Shown: piece by piece, positions 11,925 to 22,965 of the stretch
Layout: every line of letters starts with the position of its first letter
Numbering within the stretch: position 1 is the stretch's first letter
Assembly (NCBI GenBank): GCA_031772625.1
Contig: CM062808.1
Coordinates: 141,462,605 to 141,526,604 of the forward strand
Direction of reading: 5' to 3'
From: Pinus tabuliformis
Taxonomy: Eukaryota > Streptophyta > Pinopsida > Pinales > Pinaceae
Length of the DNA stretch: 64,000 nucleotides
Notes under the pieces: generated by a model
The model's input: the letters and a program-made list of their open reading frames with translations, nothing else
Told to the model about the DNA's origin: nothing
Database searches by the model: none
Made by a program: the position numbers and the translations under genes

Positions 11925-12700
11925 GATGGATGAAGAGTAATGAAGAAGGAATTTTTCTTGTATTTGTTTGTCAAAGATATTTATGCAAATTTAGAAGAAA
12001 TATCATCAATATTTTCATGGCTTGAGACAAATCCTCTATTTACTTCATGTTCAATTTATTGAAAGTGATTTTCCATTTTTGTCGATAATGTCTTTGCTTC
12101 ATTATATCCTTCTCTGATAAACCCTTCTATATTAAATGTAGAACCTTGGTTTTTGAGCATGGTCTACAAAAATATCTCCATCAATTTCTCTTTCATTTCA
12201 CCTTTAGGAATAATTTGTATTCCATCTAAGACTTTTGCTTCTTCATTATCAGAAATGTGAGCTGTGAAAAATTTTAATTTATGTTGTAGATCATGCTCTT
12301 GTTCAGAGATATATTCAGAATCTAATTTGGAACTATTGCAATGGCAATTTCTTGAGTTTGTACACTTACAATGGTCAACAACAAATACTACATCAAGATT
12401 TTCTAAATATTCTAAGTAAAAAAGACTAGAACTTGAAGTCTCAATAGAATCACAAAAGTCTTGTCCTATAACAAGTATTTCTTCTTTAATATGAATATTA
12501 GGTCAATTTATGATTTGTGGAATTTGGATCCACATTTAGAGCATTGGTTTGAGATTACTGTTTTTCCCTCTTCTCTCCTCTATCTGTCCTGTTGATAATT
12601 CTTAGCAAATTCTTGTGACCTTTTTCCTATGTGTAACTTAGATTCTTCCCTTTGTGGACATTTATTTGAAGTATGGCCCTATTTCCCACATAACCAGCAA
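11925..12700 (-). pseudogene. Endogenous caulimovirid-like fragment, zinc-knuckle part, inverted
   Basis: On the minus strand at 12655-12699 a CCHC knuckle can be read, CWLCGK then a stop, then GHTSNKCP. A second Cys pair follows. Downstream to about 11950 is a decayed frame with a Cys-rich stretch near 12350. The knuckle resembles the coat-protein nucleic-acid-binding motif of plant pararetroviruses. It points away from the adjacent RT segment, so the locus is rearranged. The assignment rests mostly on adjacency to that segment. Confidence 0.45.
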
Positions 12701-12720
12701 GTAAGTTTGTTCCTATATTC

Positions 12721-14171
12721 TTGCTCGTAAAAAGGCTAGAAGAACTTAAAGACCTAAAATACTGCTTGAGGATAGATGAAAGATTGAAACAAGTTTTAGT
12801 CATAAGAAAAATAGAAGAATTGAAAAAAGAGTTAGAGGCAGAATGTTGTGTAGAAGAACCTAATTCTTTCTGGCATAGGAAGCAATATTGCGTAGAACTA
12901 CCATACAAAGCTGAATACACATGAAAACCATGTAAAGGTAGAGTTATTCTAATGAAAGAAGAATATAGAAGACTCTTCCAAAGAGAAATATAAGATCTCC
13001 TGAAAACAAGACTAATAAGTGAGTCTGACAGTCCATGGAACTGTTATGGATTCTATGTGAATAAGATTTCTAAACAAATCAGAGGAGTGCCCAGACTAGT
13101 AATAAATTATAGGTTGTTAAATAATATTATGGATGATAACACTTATCCTATCCCTCCCTCACAAATAAAATCTGATATCGAGAATTGCAGGAGCTAATAT
13201 ATTTTCAAAATTTGACATGAGGTCAAGTTTCTTGCAAGTTTCCATCAAAGAAGAAGATTGGTTTAAAACAACCTTCAGTGTCCCCCTGGACAGTATGTCT
13301 GGAATATCATTCCATTTGGACTAAAGCATGCTCTTTCCAAATTTCAAAAGGTGATGAATCAAGTGTTTAAGCCATACTTTGATTGGATTATTGTATATAT
13401 TGAAGATGTTTTGATATTTTATAGATAAAATGATGAACATTTCAAGAATGTACATAAATTTAAATAAGTTGTCAAAAAATTGGTTTAGTTCTCAACAAAA
13501 TGAAGATGGAAATATTCGAGATCAAGGTTAAATTCCTCGGGAAGATAATTGAAAATGGACGTATTGCTCTTCAATAGTACGTAGTGGCATTTGTAGAAAA
13601 TTTTCTAGATGAAATAAAGGATAAACCCCAATTAAAAAGATTCCTAGGTTGTCTAAACTATTTCTACAACTTTTATAAAGACCATGCGCAAGATAGGAGG
13701 ATTTTAAATCAAATACTGAAAAATAACCTAGAATCATTGAGTATGGTGCACACGATTGCTGTTATAAAAATAAAAGAAAAGGTAAAATTTATTCCTATCC
13801 TCTACGTATCAAATGAAATTTTGGCAAAGATTGTTGAGACAAATGCCAGTGATATAGGATGTGGAGGAATCCTCAAACAACTCAAGGAAGGACAAAAACA
13901 AATTATTCAATTTGCCTCATGGGTATTGAACCCTGTAGAGAAAAATTATTCGACAATTGAAAAGGAAGTGAAATTTTCTTGGAATTGTATTGATAAATTT
14001 GATACACGTATAATAGACAAAATATTCCTTCTCAGATTTGATGTTTCAACCATGAAGAATATGTTAACCAAAGATATCAAGAAACTAGGAGAGTCAAAAT
14101 TTGTGCGATGGCAAGCTCTCTTCACAAACTTTTATTTTGAAATTGGGATCCCTTCTAGAGGAAATGTTTGA
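12721..14171 (+). pseudogene. Endogenous caulimovirid-like reverse transcriptase-RNase H remnant
   Basis: An N-terminal stretch at 12721-12924 is followed by an RT domain broken by stops and frameshifts from about 12950 to 13560. Recognisable pieces are GVPRLVINYR and IIPFGLKHA. The catalytic box is altered to IVYIEDVLIF, where the usual first Asp of the DD pair reads Glu. From 13584 to 14171 one longer frame is open (195 residues): KRFLGCLNYF, then an RNase H start ETNASDIGCGGILKQ and VEKNYSTIEKEV. RT and RNase H features fit Caulimoviridae better than Ty3 elements. No movement protein, complete coat protein or intact enzyme is present, so this is an inert old insertion. Confidence 0.72.
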
Positions 14172-16223
14172 TGATGTGTACGATTTTTAGTTCTTCTTGG
14201 AAATTTAAGATGAAGGTGGGCCATATTCTAAAGGTGAAAGTGGGGTCTCTTTTGTGAAGGTTTGTTCCACAGGTACGACCAGAGAAGAATAATAAGTCAA
14301 AACATTATCTACTTCTTGTATAGAAGGTCCAAATGCTACACATAGTAGACAAACATGCTTCCTTCACCTCTTTTTGATATATGGATACTATTTTTTTTCA
14401 AAATTTAAATTCCTGTCCTATTATTTTTAGGAAAAAGATTATTAATGTAAGTTCAAAAATATTTGAGGAAATAAGTGTAATTAGTTCTAATTAATTTTTT
14501 ATTTTGAGTAAATTTTTTATTCATCCATATGTGGATTATTGTGTTTTCACAGCCCATTACTTTCTTCTAGATAATACTTGTGTATGGTTAGAAAATTATT
14601 GGCGAGACCACTATGTATTGTTGAAATTGGGATATACTAGCACATGAGCAAATTTGATGAGGGGACGTAGTTCAATGAGGGCTAAATTTTAGTAAAAGAA
14701 ATAAATTATCATATAATTTTCAATTTCTTTTATAGTTGTTATTATTTTTTCCTTATTTAATTATCTCATCAGTCTTTGCAATTCTTCAAACAGGAATACC
14801 ATAACACTAATTATAACATCTTATACTAAGAAACATCACTTGTTTAAGCCTATTTTCTTATGGTTCTTGAATATCTATGCGCACCATAAGTGACTTTTAT
14901 TTGAGATAAGTTGTTTGAACATGAAAAAGTTTTTAAATTTAAAATAGTTAAAAGTTAGCACATATTTTAATGAAACCTACGCATGTTTGGATTTAGCTAT
15001 GAATACTTAAGGTTAACTTGTACAGGCTATTTGTTTGAAGTTTGTTCAAATAGATTTAGAGCCATAATCCAAAGGTATTTAGGTTATTTAATAATTTTGT
15101 GATGTAGAGTATCGCTCTATATTTTGTTTTTCATGAAAAAAAAATATTCATGTAAATATCTTCTACAATAAATTTTATTAGGTGTCTCTTTTTGGATAGC
15201 TACATCAAAATATTGTTTTTTTTGTATATGTGTCCCTTTGTTTGGGACAATTGTGTTAATTGTCTCTAAGGGGCTTCGAGAAAAGCCTAAGTGTTGTTCT
15301 TGGGAAATTTGTTGTTTTTATGCACTTCACAAATCTATTACAAAGTAATTTCTTCTACTTTTGTATAAAGATATGTCCAAAAGACCTTGTGGGGGTGAGA
15401 GCCAAAAGAAGAAATAGGAATTATTTGGCTTGTATACCCTAGAATGTTTTATTGTGTAAGATGTTATTATTCTAATCTTTATTTTTGGACTAGAGCCTAT
15501 ACTACTATTTCTTTGAAGGGTGAAAAGCTACATCTGAGGCTGATATTGTATTTTCACTATAGAGGCTCAACGAAACATAACTCCATAACCAATTGGAATC
15601 TATTTAAAAACCACATATGATTCTCTTAAATATATACATATGGAAAGAACCTTGGTAAGTCTCCATCTATGAATGAACTTGGTTTTTGAAGTTAAACAAA
15701 CAATATTTTTTCTAGAATCATTTTGCGCAGAAACCTTATAAATAATTGAAAATCCTTGTTAAATAATGAAATTACCCGCGGTGGAAAATAATATAAACCC
15801 AAGAAATCAATCAAGGAAATAAACTTAACCCCCGAGTCAACGAGCCATAGTCGAAAGGTGAAAGGTCAATATTTCATGCTTTTGGTTTTATTCAAGTGAT
15901 TTTCCTTGACTTGACCTTATGTCAGAGAATTTGGTTAGTAGTGTCGAGTGAAAAAAGAAAGTTAAGGAAATTTTGGAGTCGACATCCCCGATCCTCGAGT
16001 ACCTTAGTTGGTCAGGATTCAATCCCAAGTAGTCGATGCATGAGATCAATAAGAGAAAATAAACCTTCATGATCCCTGAGTTTACTTAATAAAGTGGACC
16101 TTTCATTTAATTAAAAGATTTTAATTATAAATTTTAAAATGAAAAGTGATATGGCAGTTTTGTGGAAAATGAGAAAAGGGGTTCACACAAAAGAAGGGAC
16201 AAGCTAAAATTTGAAGCATTTCA
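14172..16223. other. AT-rich stretch without recognisable gene
   Basis: Both strands show only short frames. A TTTTT/AAAAA-rich part near 15120-15230 could be the non-coding part of the neighbouring pararetrovirus remnant, but I see no motif that proves it. Element D is inserted at its right end; the sequence resumes at 19967. Confidence 0.4.
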
Positions 16224-17187
16224 TGCTGAAAATGCAACAAGAAAGTCTCAATTTTGATTTTTTCCTTACTAAAAGAGAGAAAATTTGAAATTCCATATCA
16301 ATAGAAAACTTGGAGGAGTTAACTGAGGTGACATGGCTCTTGTCACTCAGTTAAGAACACCAAATTCAAGTTAATGAGCTCAAGTCTAGTATACTTGAGT
16401 TGATTCCTAAAAAATAGGAGTCTAGCTCAGTCAATTTGAGTTAGGGGCATGAAGTTCAGTTGTGTGTAGTGGGTTCCTAAATTTTAGGAGTATATGTTGA
16501 GTTAATTTCAGTTGTACCAATTAATTAACTTAAATTGAGTTATGCTCAGTTAAACTAGTTGTAACCATTGGAGGAGCTAGTGGAAGGTCAAGTTGTGCAT
16601 TGTAACTTCAATCACACTCAGTGATCATTTAGTTAACTAATCAATCAGCCTAAATTAGCTCATGCATGAAGAGAATTCAAGTTACCCAGTTGATATGGAG
16701 ATTCCAAGGAATTGTACTATCATTTGTAGCATATTCCAATGTGTACAGATGGTGCATGTGGTTAGAGGAAGGATTTAAAGGAATTGTGCAATCCAGATGT
16801 GGGAATTTTGTATTTAATAGGGGCTAATTTCCTGGAGGAACAACACAAGGAATTAGGATCTTAGAGGCTTGAAAAATTGGTTAAGTATTGGCCAAGTTCA
16901 ATTAGTTAGGTATAGGATAGAAGATAAAAGTGTAGGTTCTGCTCAAGCTTGAGCAAGCATATTGTATTCATCCAAATTCTTTGATTAATGCAATATAAAT
17001 AGCACGGGGTTTTGATTAGTTTATTTCCCCTAGAGAAATCTCTTTTCATGTGTGATGTTTCCTTTTTCATGTTAATGATTTGTGTTCTCGATGGTGAATT
17101 TTCTTTTACATATAAATAGAGTAGCTTCTAGTCTTGTGATTTAGTAAATTTCATGAGAAGTTTAGAATAAACACATTAATTTCTACA
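16224..17187 (+). repeat. 5' LTR of D
   Basis: It aligns with 19000-19961. It starts TGCTGAAAATG (TGTTGAAAATG in the partner) and ends TTCTACA. Confidence 0.87.
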
Positions 17188-17200
17188 TGGTATTGGAGCT
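17188..17200 (+). other. Primer-binding site of D
   Basis: TGGTATTGGAGCT directly follows the LTR. It resembles TGGTATCAGAGC, the site pairing with initiator tRNA-Met in plant copia elements. Confidence 0.75.
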
Positions 17201-17281
17201 AGTTTCACAGTAGAGAAAATTTTTTGAAGTTGTCTTTGCAGGAGGATCAAATTTGTAGGATCAATTTTCAAAGCTAGAAGG

Positions 17282-18085
17282 ATGGCTTTCTATGGACTAA
17301 GACTCAAGTATGTCCTTGAGGGAAGATCAAATTATTTTTCTTGGAAGGATCGCATGGAGGTAGTACTGGAAGGTAATGGGTTGAAGAATGTTTTTGAGAC
17401 TGACAATCTGAAACCAACAGCAATTGATGCTCATAATCTAGAAAAATAGAAGAAGTATGTAGCCAGGGCAAGGAGAATGATATTTGAGGGATTACGAGAC
17501 CATATTGTCTCAAATATCCATGGCAAAAAGACTTTGTATGCAATGTGAGAAGCATTGATAGATCTATTTCCGAATAGTAGTAACCACAAGAAGCTGGCAC
17601 TCAAGGAAAAGCTTTGAAATATCAATATGTAGAAGAATGACTCAATTCAACATTATCTGAGCAAGCTCACACAATGTCATGATGAATTTGCAGGAGTTAG
17701 TTTCATTGTCCCAGATGATGATTTGGTGATCCTAACCCTTCTAGGCCTTCCCAAGAGCTAGCACAGCTACCAAGATTCAGTGAATGAGAGGGAGAAACTA
17801 CCAAATTGGGAATGATTATGGTATGATTTGGTACAGGAGGAAATAAGGCAGAATACCATAGATAGGACCTCATCCAAAGAAGAGAAAAAGGGATTTTCAA
17901 TAGTCAACAAAGGAATGAAGGAAAAGGGGAAGAAGTCCCAAGTAGAAGCTAGTTCTAGCCAAGAGGGCAAGAAGAAAGACTTGTCTAAAATCAAGTGTTT
18001 CAACTATCATGAATTTGGGCACTATGCCACGAAGTGTCCACACAAGGAAGCAAACAAGAAGGAGCATGTGGTACTTGGACAATGA
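17282..18085 (+). pseudogene. gag: Gag of copia derivative D
   Basis: The frame starts at ATG 17282 and reads MAFYGLRLKYVLEGRSNYFS with WKDRMEVVLEG, the start of a UBN2-type copia Gag. Several stops follow (for example after NLEK at about 17446 and near 17548). The tail is Lys/Glu-rich, with a knuckle CFNYHEFGHYATKCP at about 17996-18040 whose second Cys is Tyr. Confidence 0.8.
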
Positions 18086-18350
18086 TGCCTCGTTCGACAT
18101 GACGGGGAATAGATCATTTTTCATTAGCTTCAAGGAGAAAGAGCTCCAAATGAACATTGAGTTTGGAGATGATGGAAGGTATAGTGCGGCCGGTATTAGT
18201 ACAATCACCTTTCATAGGGATTCCAGATCCCCTCTTAGGCTCAAGGATATGATGCTTATCCCCGGTCTAAAGAAGAATCTTGTCTCCATTTACAGTTTTG
18301 GAAGATCGTGGTTACGATGTGATCTTCAACAAAGGAAACACATTCCTTAG
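18066..18350 (+). pseudogene. Copia protease fragment of D
   Basis: This overlaps the end of Gag in another frame: MWYLDNDASFDMTGNRSFF, then MLIPGLKKNLVSI. The active site, normally DSGAS, reads DNDAS, so the enzyme would be dead. The frame is lost after about 18350. Stop-rich sequence to 18990 shows no integrase or RT motif. Confidence 0.75.
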
Positions 18351-18990
18351 ACACATAGCCTTGGGAGAAGTGAAGCAGATCGAGGTTTGATTCAAGAACT
18401 TGTATGCACTTGAGGTAGAATATGCATACAAAGCCTTGAGGAGCAAAGAAAAGACTAGAGATGTGGTGGTTGAGAGGGAGCATGATTTACCTCTCAACAT
18501 GCAGCCTTAGAAGAAGCCTCAGGAAGTTGTGGAGAAGCCACAAATGGAGAAGCAAATAAGAGGCAAGTGGGAGAGTTCGAGCCAAGTGGGCAGAGGGAGC
18601 ACATGCAACTATACCTCCAGGAGTGAGGTGGAGTGATGTAGATCCTTAGTTTAATAGTTGTAGAAATTTGGGCAAGGTCCATTGCTAGTGTTCTGCTCAT
18701 GGATCATTACCTTGCTATAGGGGCCCACAGTATTTAGTAGCAAGAGGATCAGTGTCAGTCAGATACTGAGGAGTGCATAGGAGTGTTGGCATTAGAGCAG
18801 GAGGCTTAGTAGAAGATTCAATAACAACAAAGTTTTCTCAGTAGACAATTATAAACACAATTGACTCAATTTGTTTTTTTTATGCTTCTCAGTTGTAGAT
18901 GTTGTTGTAGCAAAAACAAAAATGATTGGTGTTGCATGTAGTACATTCTGCAGGTCAAGGATAGGGGTGGTTGATAATCCATTTCTTGTT

Positions 18991-18999
18991 GAGAGGGAG
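18991..18999 (+). other. Polypurine tract of D
   Basis: GAGAGGGAG lies immediately before the 3' LTR start. Confidence 0.7.
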
Positions 19000-19961
19000 T
19001 GTTGAAAATGGGGAAAGTAAGTCTCAATTTTGAATTTTTCCTTAAACAAATGGAGGAAATTCAAAATTCCACGTCAATAGACAACTTGGAGGAGTTACTT
19101 GAGGTGACATGGCTATTGTCATCCAGTTAAGAACGTTGAATTCAAGTTAATGAGTTCAAGTTCAGTTTACTTGAGTTTATTCCTAAAAAATAGGAGTCTA
19201 GTTTAGTTAGTTTAATTTAGGGGCATTAATTTCATTTGTGTGTAAGGGTTTCCTAAATTTTAGGATTGTAGGTTGAGTTAATTTCTGTTATAGGAATAAA
19301 TTTCAGTTAAATTGAGTTATAGTCAATTAACTAGTTCTAACTCTAGGAGGAATGGGTGGAAGGTCAAGTTGTGTAGCGTAACTTAAGTAACACTCAGCGA
19401 TAATCTAGTTAGCTAATCAATAAACCTAAATTAGGTCATGCATGCAAAGAATTTGAGTTAATGAGTTGACATGGAGATTCCAAGGAGTTGTACTATAAAT
19501 TGTAGCATATTTCAATTTGTACAGATGGTGCATGCAATCAAAGGAAGGACCTAAAGGAATTACACAATCTAGATGAGGGAATTTCCTATTTAATAGGGGT
19601 GAATTTCCCAGAGGAAGAACACAAGGAATTAGGAGCTTGGAGGCTTGAAAAATAAGCTAAGTATTGGTCAGGTTCAGTCAAACAAGAAGAGGATAAAATA
19701 TATAGATGCAAGTTGTGCTCAAGATTGAGGAAGCAGATTATATTCATCCAAATTCTTTGATTAATGCAAAAAATTTAGTAAGGGGTTTTGAGAAGTTTCT
19801 TTCCCCTAGATAATCATTGTGCATGTGATATGTTTCCTTTTGCATGATAATGATTTATGTTCTCAATCGTGAATTTACCTCTGTATATCAGTAGATTAGC
19901 TTCTACTCTGTGATTTAGTAAACTGCATGAGTATTTTACAACCTACATATTAATTTATATA
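19000..19961 (+). repeat. 3' LTR of D
   Basis: It starts TGTTGAAAATG and ends TAATTTATATA, decayed from TAATTTCTACA. The right TTTCA repeat follows it. Confidence 0.87.
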
Positions 19962-20183
19962 TTTCAAATATAAAATATTTAGAAAAATTAAAACAAAAAA
20001 GGGGCTACCAAGGCACGTTGCACCATCAGAGCTGGAAAAAGCTTTAAGAAGCCTTCAACTGTTTAGACAAATTAAGGAACTATCAAGAATTGTGTTGTGA
20101 GTATTCAACCTAGAAGAGGAGTGCAAGAAAGGAGTGGAATGGACGAGGACCTATGATTGGAATTGAGGTGTATTTAGGAAACA

Positions 20184-20293
20184 ATGGAGGCCATGGAGAC
20201 TACTGAGAGGCAAGCATTTGATATGGGAGACATCAGTGAGAGTGATGAAATGAGTTTTGAGGAAGAGATGGAGGAAGCTCTAGGAAGCTCTAG
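20184..20293 (+). pseudogene. gag: Gypsy Gag N-terminal fragment (host element of unit A)
   Basis: ATG 20184 opens a frame reading METTERQAFDMGDISESDEM then an acidic EEEMEEAL. This fits the acidic N-terminus of a plant gypsy Gag whose capsid part reappears at 20841. The intervening capsid start is missing and replaced by the left arm of the palindrome. The sequence ends in a short duplication, GGAAGCTCTA twice (about 20273-20292). Confidence 0.5.
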
Positions 20294-21410
20294 GAAGGGG
20301 GTGGGTAGCCCCCCTCTACGGGGTCCGAGGTAGCACCCTGGGAAATTTTTTTTTGGGACCCTATATTAGGTTGGGTGAACCTACCTATGGTTTTTAGTCC
20401 ATGGTTTTGGACGTGATGGTTTTTCGGTCCATGGTATTGGATGCTTCAGCATGTATAAATATGTGTTGTAACATTGAAAGGAACTTAATGAAAAATCAAG
20501 CTGGTAGTCCTAGTTTTGGGATCCAGGGGAAAATCTCTGTGCGTATGTGTTTTATGTGTTATGCTCTCGCATTGTTTATTTTCTTTGTTTAATAATTCAT
20601 ATGCAGGTGATTTCTGTACAGGGTTAAAACCTACAGATGTTACCATTCTCGATTTCCTTTTTAGCCTGGGTGATTGTAAGGACTAACACATTGGACATCA
20701 ATTTTCTCTTGAATTTGGACACCATTTTGTCCCAAATTTTAAGTTTTTCATTACCTTTTCTTCTATGATCAACGTACAATTCATCCCACCATAGTGTTGC
20801 ATGTCCCCTTAACCTGGTCGCATCATACTTGACCTTCTAGCTTTATGAGGATGTTGAGGAGGACTAGAAGGTCAAGTATGATGCGACCAGGTTAAGGGGA
20901 CATGCAACACTATGGTGGGATGAATTGTACGTTGATCATAGAAGAAAAGGTAATGAAAAACTTAAAATTTGGGACAAAATGGTGTCCAAATTCAAGAGAA
21001 AATTGATGTCCAATGTGTTAGTCCTTACAATCACCCAGGCTAAAAAGGAAATCGAGAATGGTAACATCTGTAGGTTTTAACCCTGTACAGAAATTACCTG
21101 CATATGAATTATTAAACAAAGAAAATAAACAATGCGAGAGCATAACACATAAAACACATACGCACAGAGATTTTCCCCTGGATCCCAAAACTAGGACTAC
21201 CAGCTTGATTTTTCATTAAGTTCCTTTCAATGTTACAACACATATTTATACATGCTGAAGCATCCAATACCATGGACCGAAAAACCATCACGTCCAAAAC
21301 CATGGACTAAAAACCATAGGTAGGTTCACCCAACCTAATATAGGGTCCCAAAAAAAAATTTCCCAGGGTGCTACCTCGGACCCCGTAGAGGGGGGCTACC
21401 CACCCCCTTC
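20294..21410. repeat. 1117-bp near-perfect palindrome (547-bp arms, 23-bp spacer)
   Basis: Arms 20294-20840 and 20864-21410 are inverted copies without gaps, since paired positions always sum to 41704. I found a single mismatch, 20609 against 21095. The right arm is the original order: gypsy Gag (20864-21015), left end of unit A (21016-21068), and 342 bp of a minus-strand copia C LTR. The left arm is its inverted duplicate. The spacer 20841-20863 belongs to the Gag frame. Each arm contains the LTR TATA box (20453-20460 on the left), so each could promote transcription toward the other arm. Confidence 0.95.
20841..21015 (+). pseudogene. gag: Gypsy Gag capsid fragment, left of unit A
   Basis: The frame reads LYEDVEED, a stop, KVKYDATRLRGHATLWWDEL and KIWDKMVSKFKRK. 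This is the typical capsid stretch of a plant gypsy Gag. It is cut at 21015 by unit A. The same frame resumes without gain or loss at 39041 once one copy of the target duplication is removed. Confidence 0.85.
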
Positions 21411-21557
21411 AAACCCCCTGGACAGGGGGGGCTACCACCCCCCCTATGACCCCCCCATTGCGTAGTCAGCGGAATGAAGGGGGGGCTCCACCGCCCCTCT
21501 GACCCCCCGGTTCACTATGTAGGTTAGTCATGGAAAGAATATAACACAACCCAATAA
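21069..21557 (-). repeat. Solo LTR of copia C (489 bp), TSD ACATC
   Basis: On the minus strand it begins TATTGGGTTGTGTTAT at 21557 (TGTTGGG in relatives) and ends CCTACA at 21069. ACATC flanks both sides (21064-21068 and 21558-21562). No internal element sequence is present, so this is an LTR-LTR recombination product inside the left end of unit A. Its inner 342 bp form part of the palindrome. Confidence 0.9.
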
Positions 21558-21562
21558 CATCA

Positions 21563-22965
21563 AACCGCTTCAGCTTAGTAGCTAGCCCTACTGAGCATGA
21601 GAGGGATCTCTCCAAGTCTCTTATCAGTGATATGACTTAAAAGAAATGAAGTTTAGGCTAGATATGTGTACTTGTTTGTTTGTTTGTGAAAATTTGGTTT
21701 CTTAGGGCTTGCTAAACTTAGGGTTTGGAGCCACAAATAGGTATAGGTTGTAGGAGTACAAGAGAAAATATGAGAAGAAAATAGATATTAGAATCCATGG
21801 TGTATTTTGAATATTGTCAGTGTAGTATAGAGGATATAGTGTGGAAGAAACTAATGAGCATAAATAAACATGATTTCATTAGCTTAGGGAGACATACACA
21901 TAACTATGAAAACCAAATAACAGAGCTTGAAAAACAAGAATTCTGTGTATTTTACTATAAGGAATCCATAGAAAGAAGAGATATAATGTAGATAAAGATG
22001 TTTAGACCATTAGAAAACAAAAAGAATGAAGTACAAGCACCATGAACTCACTAGGCTATAGTTCCTTGAAAATAGCTGCAACCTGTTTCTGTATTAGCTA
22101 AAAAGATGATTACATGCAAGCTTCCTTCACAAAACGTTCAACCCTCTTCTCCTGAGGAGAAATGATACACATAGACTCCCCTAGACCACTTTCCCACCTT
22201 CAGGATTTGAATCCCTTGGTGGAGGAACTGACTCCAAGATTCTCTCAACCAACAGGTCAGAGTGAGAAGGTGAAACTCAAACACTTCATGGAGAGTTTAT
22301 TTAGGAGTTTGCTTCTTTTATGAGGCCTAATAAACATAAAAAACTACCTATGATGTATATTTATTCATGATTACATCACCTAGCCTCGTAACTAGTGCCA
22401 TTACATAGAGAATCTTGACTTTGACTAAGTCAAACTAGAAACTAGAAATTTACACATTGAAATTTACAAATTGAAACACAGAAAAGTGCAGAAGCATAGT
22501 TCCCACATTGATCTGATTTTGAGGTGCCTCCCATAGGTCAACATGCAAAACTGAGAGAATGACCAACTATCCCTTCAACTCTAGTTTCCATAACAGTTTC
22601 AATTTATGAATTTTGAGCATGGGAAGGCCTTCCAATATCCATTCTCCCAAGGTCACTCCAGAAGCATAGCGCCTGTCAAAAAATGGTCCAGAACGCTAGT
22701 TTTTTGCCACCTTTTTGCACTTTTCTCTACAAATGAACCACCTCTGCAAAATTTGAGCAAATGGGTTTTTAGAGGATGGAAAGAGATTTCAAAAAATGTA
22801 GAATTTTCCTTAAATGGATGCCTGAAGAAAAAGCACAGTGCCAAGGTGTTGTGCTTCTGGAGCAGCTGGTTTTCTGAATTTAGACCAAAATTTTTCAAAA
22901 ATCTCAAAATGATTAGAATTGGCTCAAAATTCGAGGGAAGGTGTAAAAACATGTTTTTATAGCTT
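21563..22965 (-). other. Terminal, non-coding part of unit A
   Basis: The block near 21583-21615 (TAGCTAGCCCTACTGAG, then GAGAGGGATCTCTCC) has counterparts at 48956-48990 in unit B and about 61790-61820 in solo LTR S, each within about 115 bp of the terminus. The rest is AT-rich, with short frames only. A GCGC-containing word (GCATAGCGCC) occurs near 22665. Confidence 0.5.

Larger units (their letters stand above)
16224..19961 (+). mobile_element. Copia derivative D, gag-protease only, TSD TTTCA
   Basis: This is a complete insertion flanked by TTTCA at 16219-16223 and 19962-19966. Two LTRs (964 and 962 bp) enclose only 1812 bp, with Gag and a protease piece and no integrase, RT or RNase H. 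A PBS follows the 5' LTR and a polypurine tract precedes the 3' LTR. The element would depend on an autonomous copia for mobility. The LTRs are visibly diverged, so the insertion is old. Confidence 0.88.

Noticed and set aside
20401..21303. Identical 63-aa frames on opposite strands (20401-20592 and 21112-21303) as a gene pair
   Set aside because: They lie in the LTR part of the palindrome arms and are identical because of the inverted duplication. The same frame recurs in other C LTRs (24277-24531, 28798-29118) without protein features.
22606..22962. 118-codon plus-strand frame as a host gene
   Set aside because: It lies in the terminal part of unit A, has no recognisable domain, is mirrored by an equally long minus-strand frame, and its composition is like the flanks.
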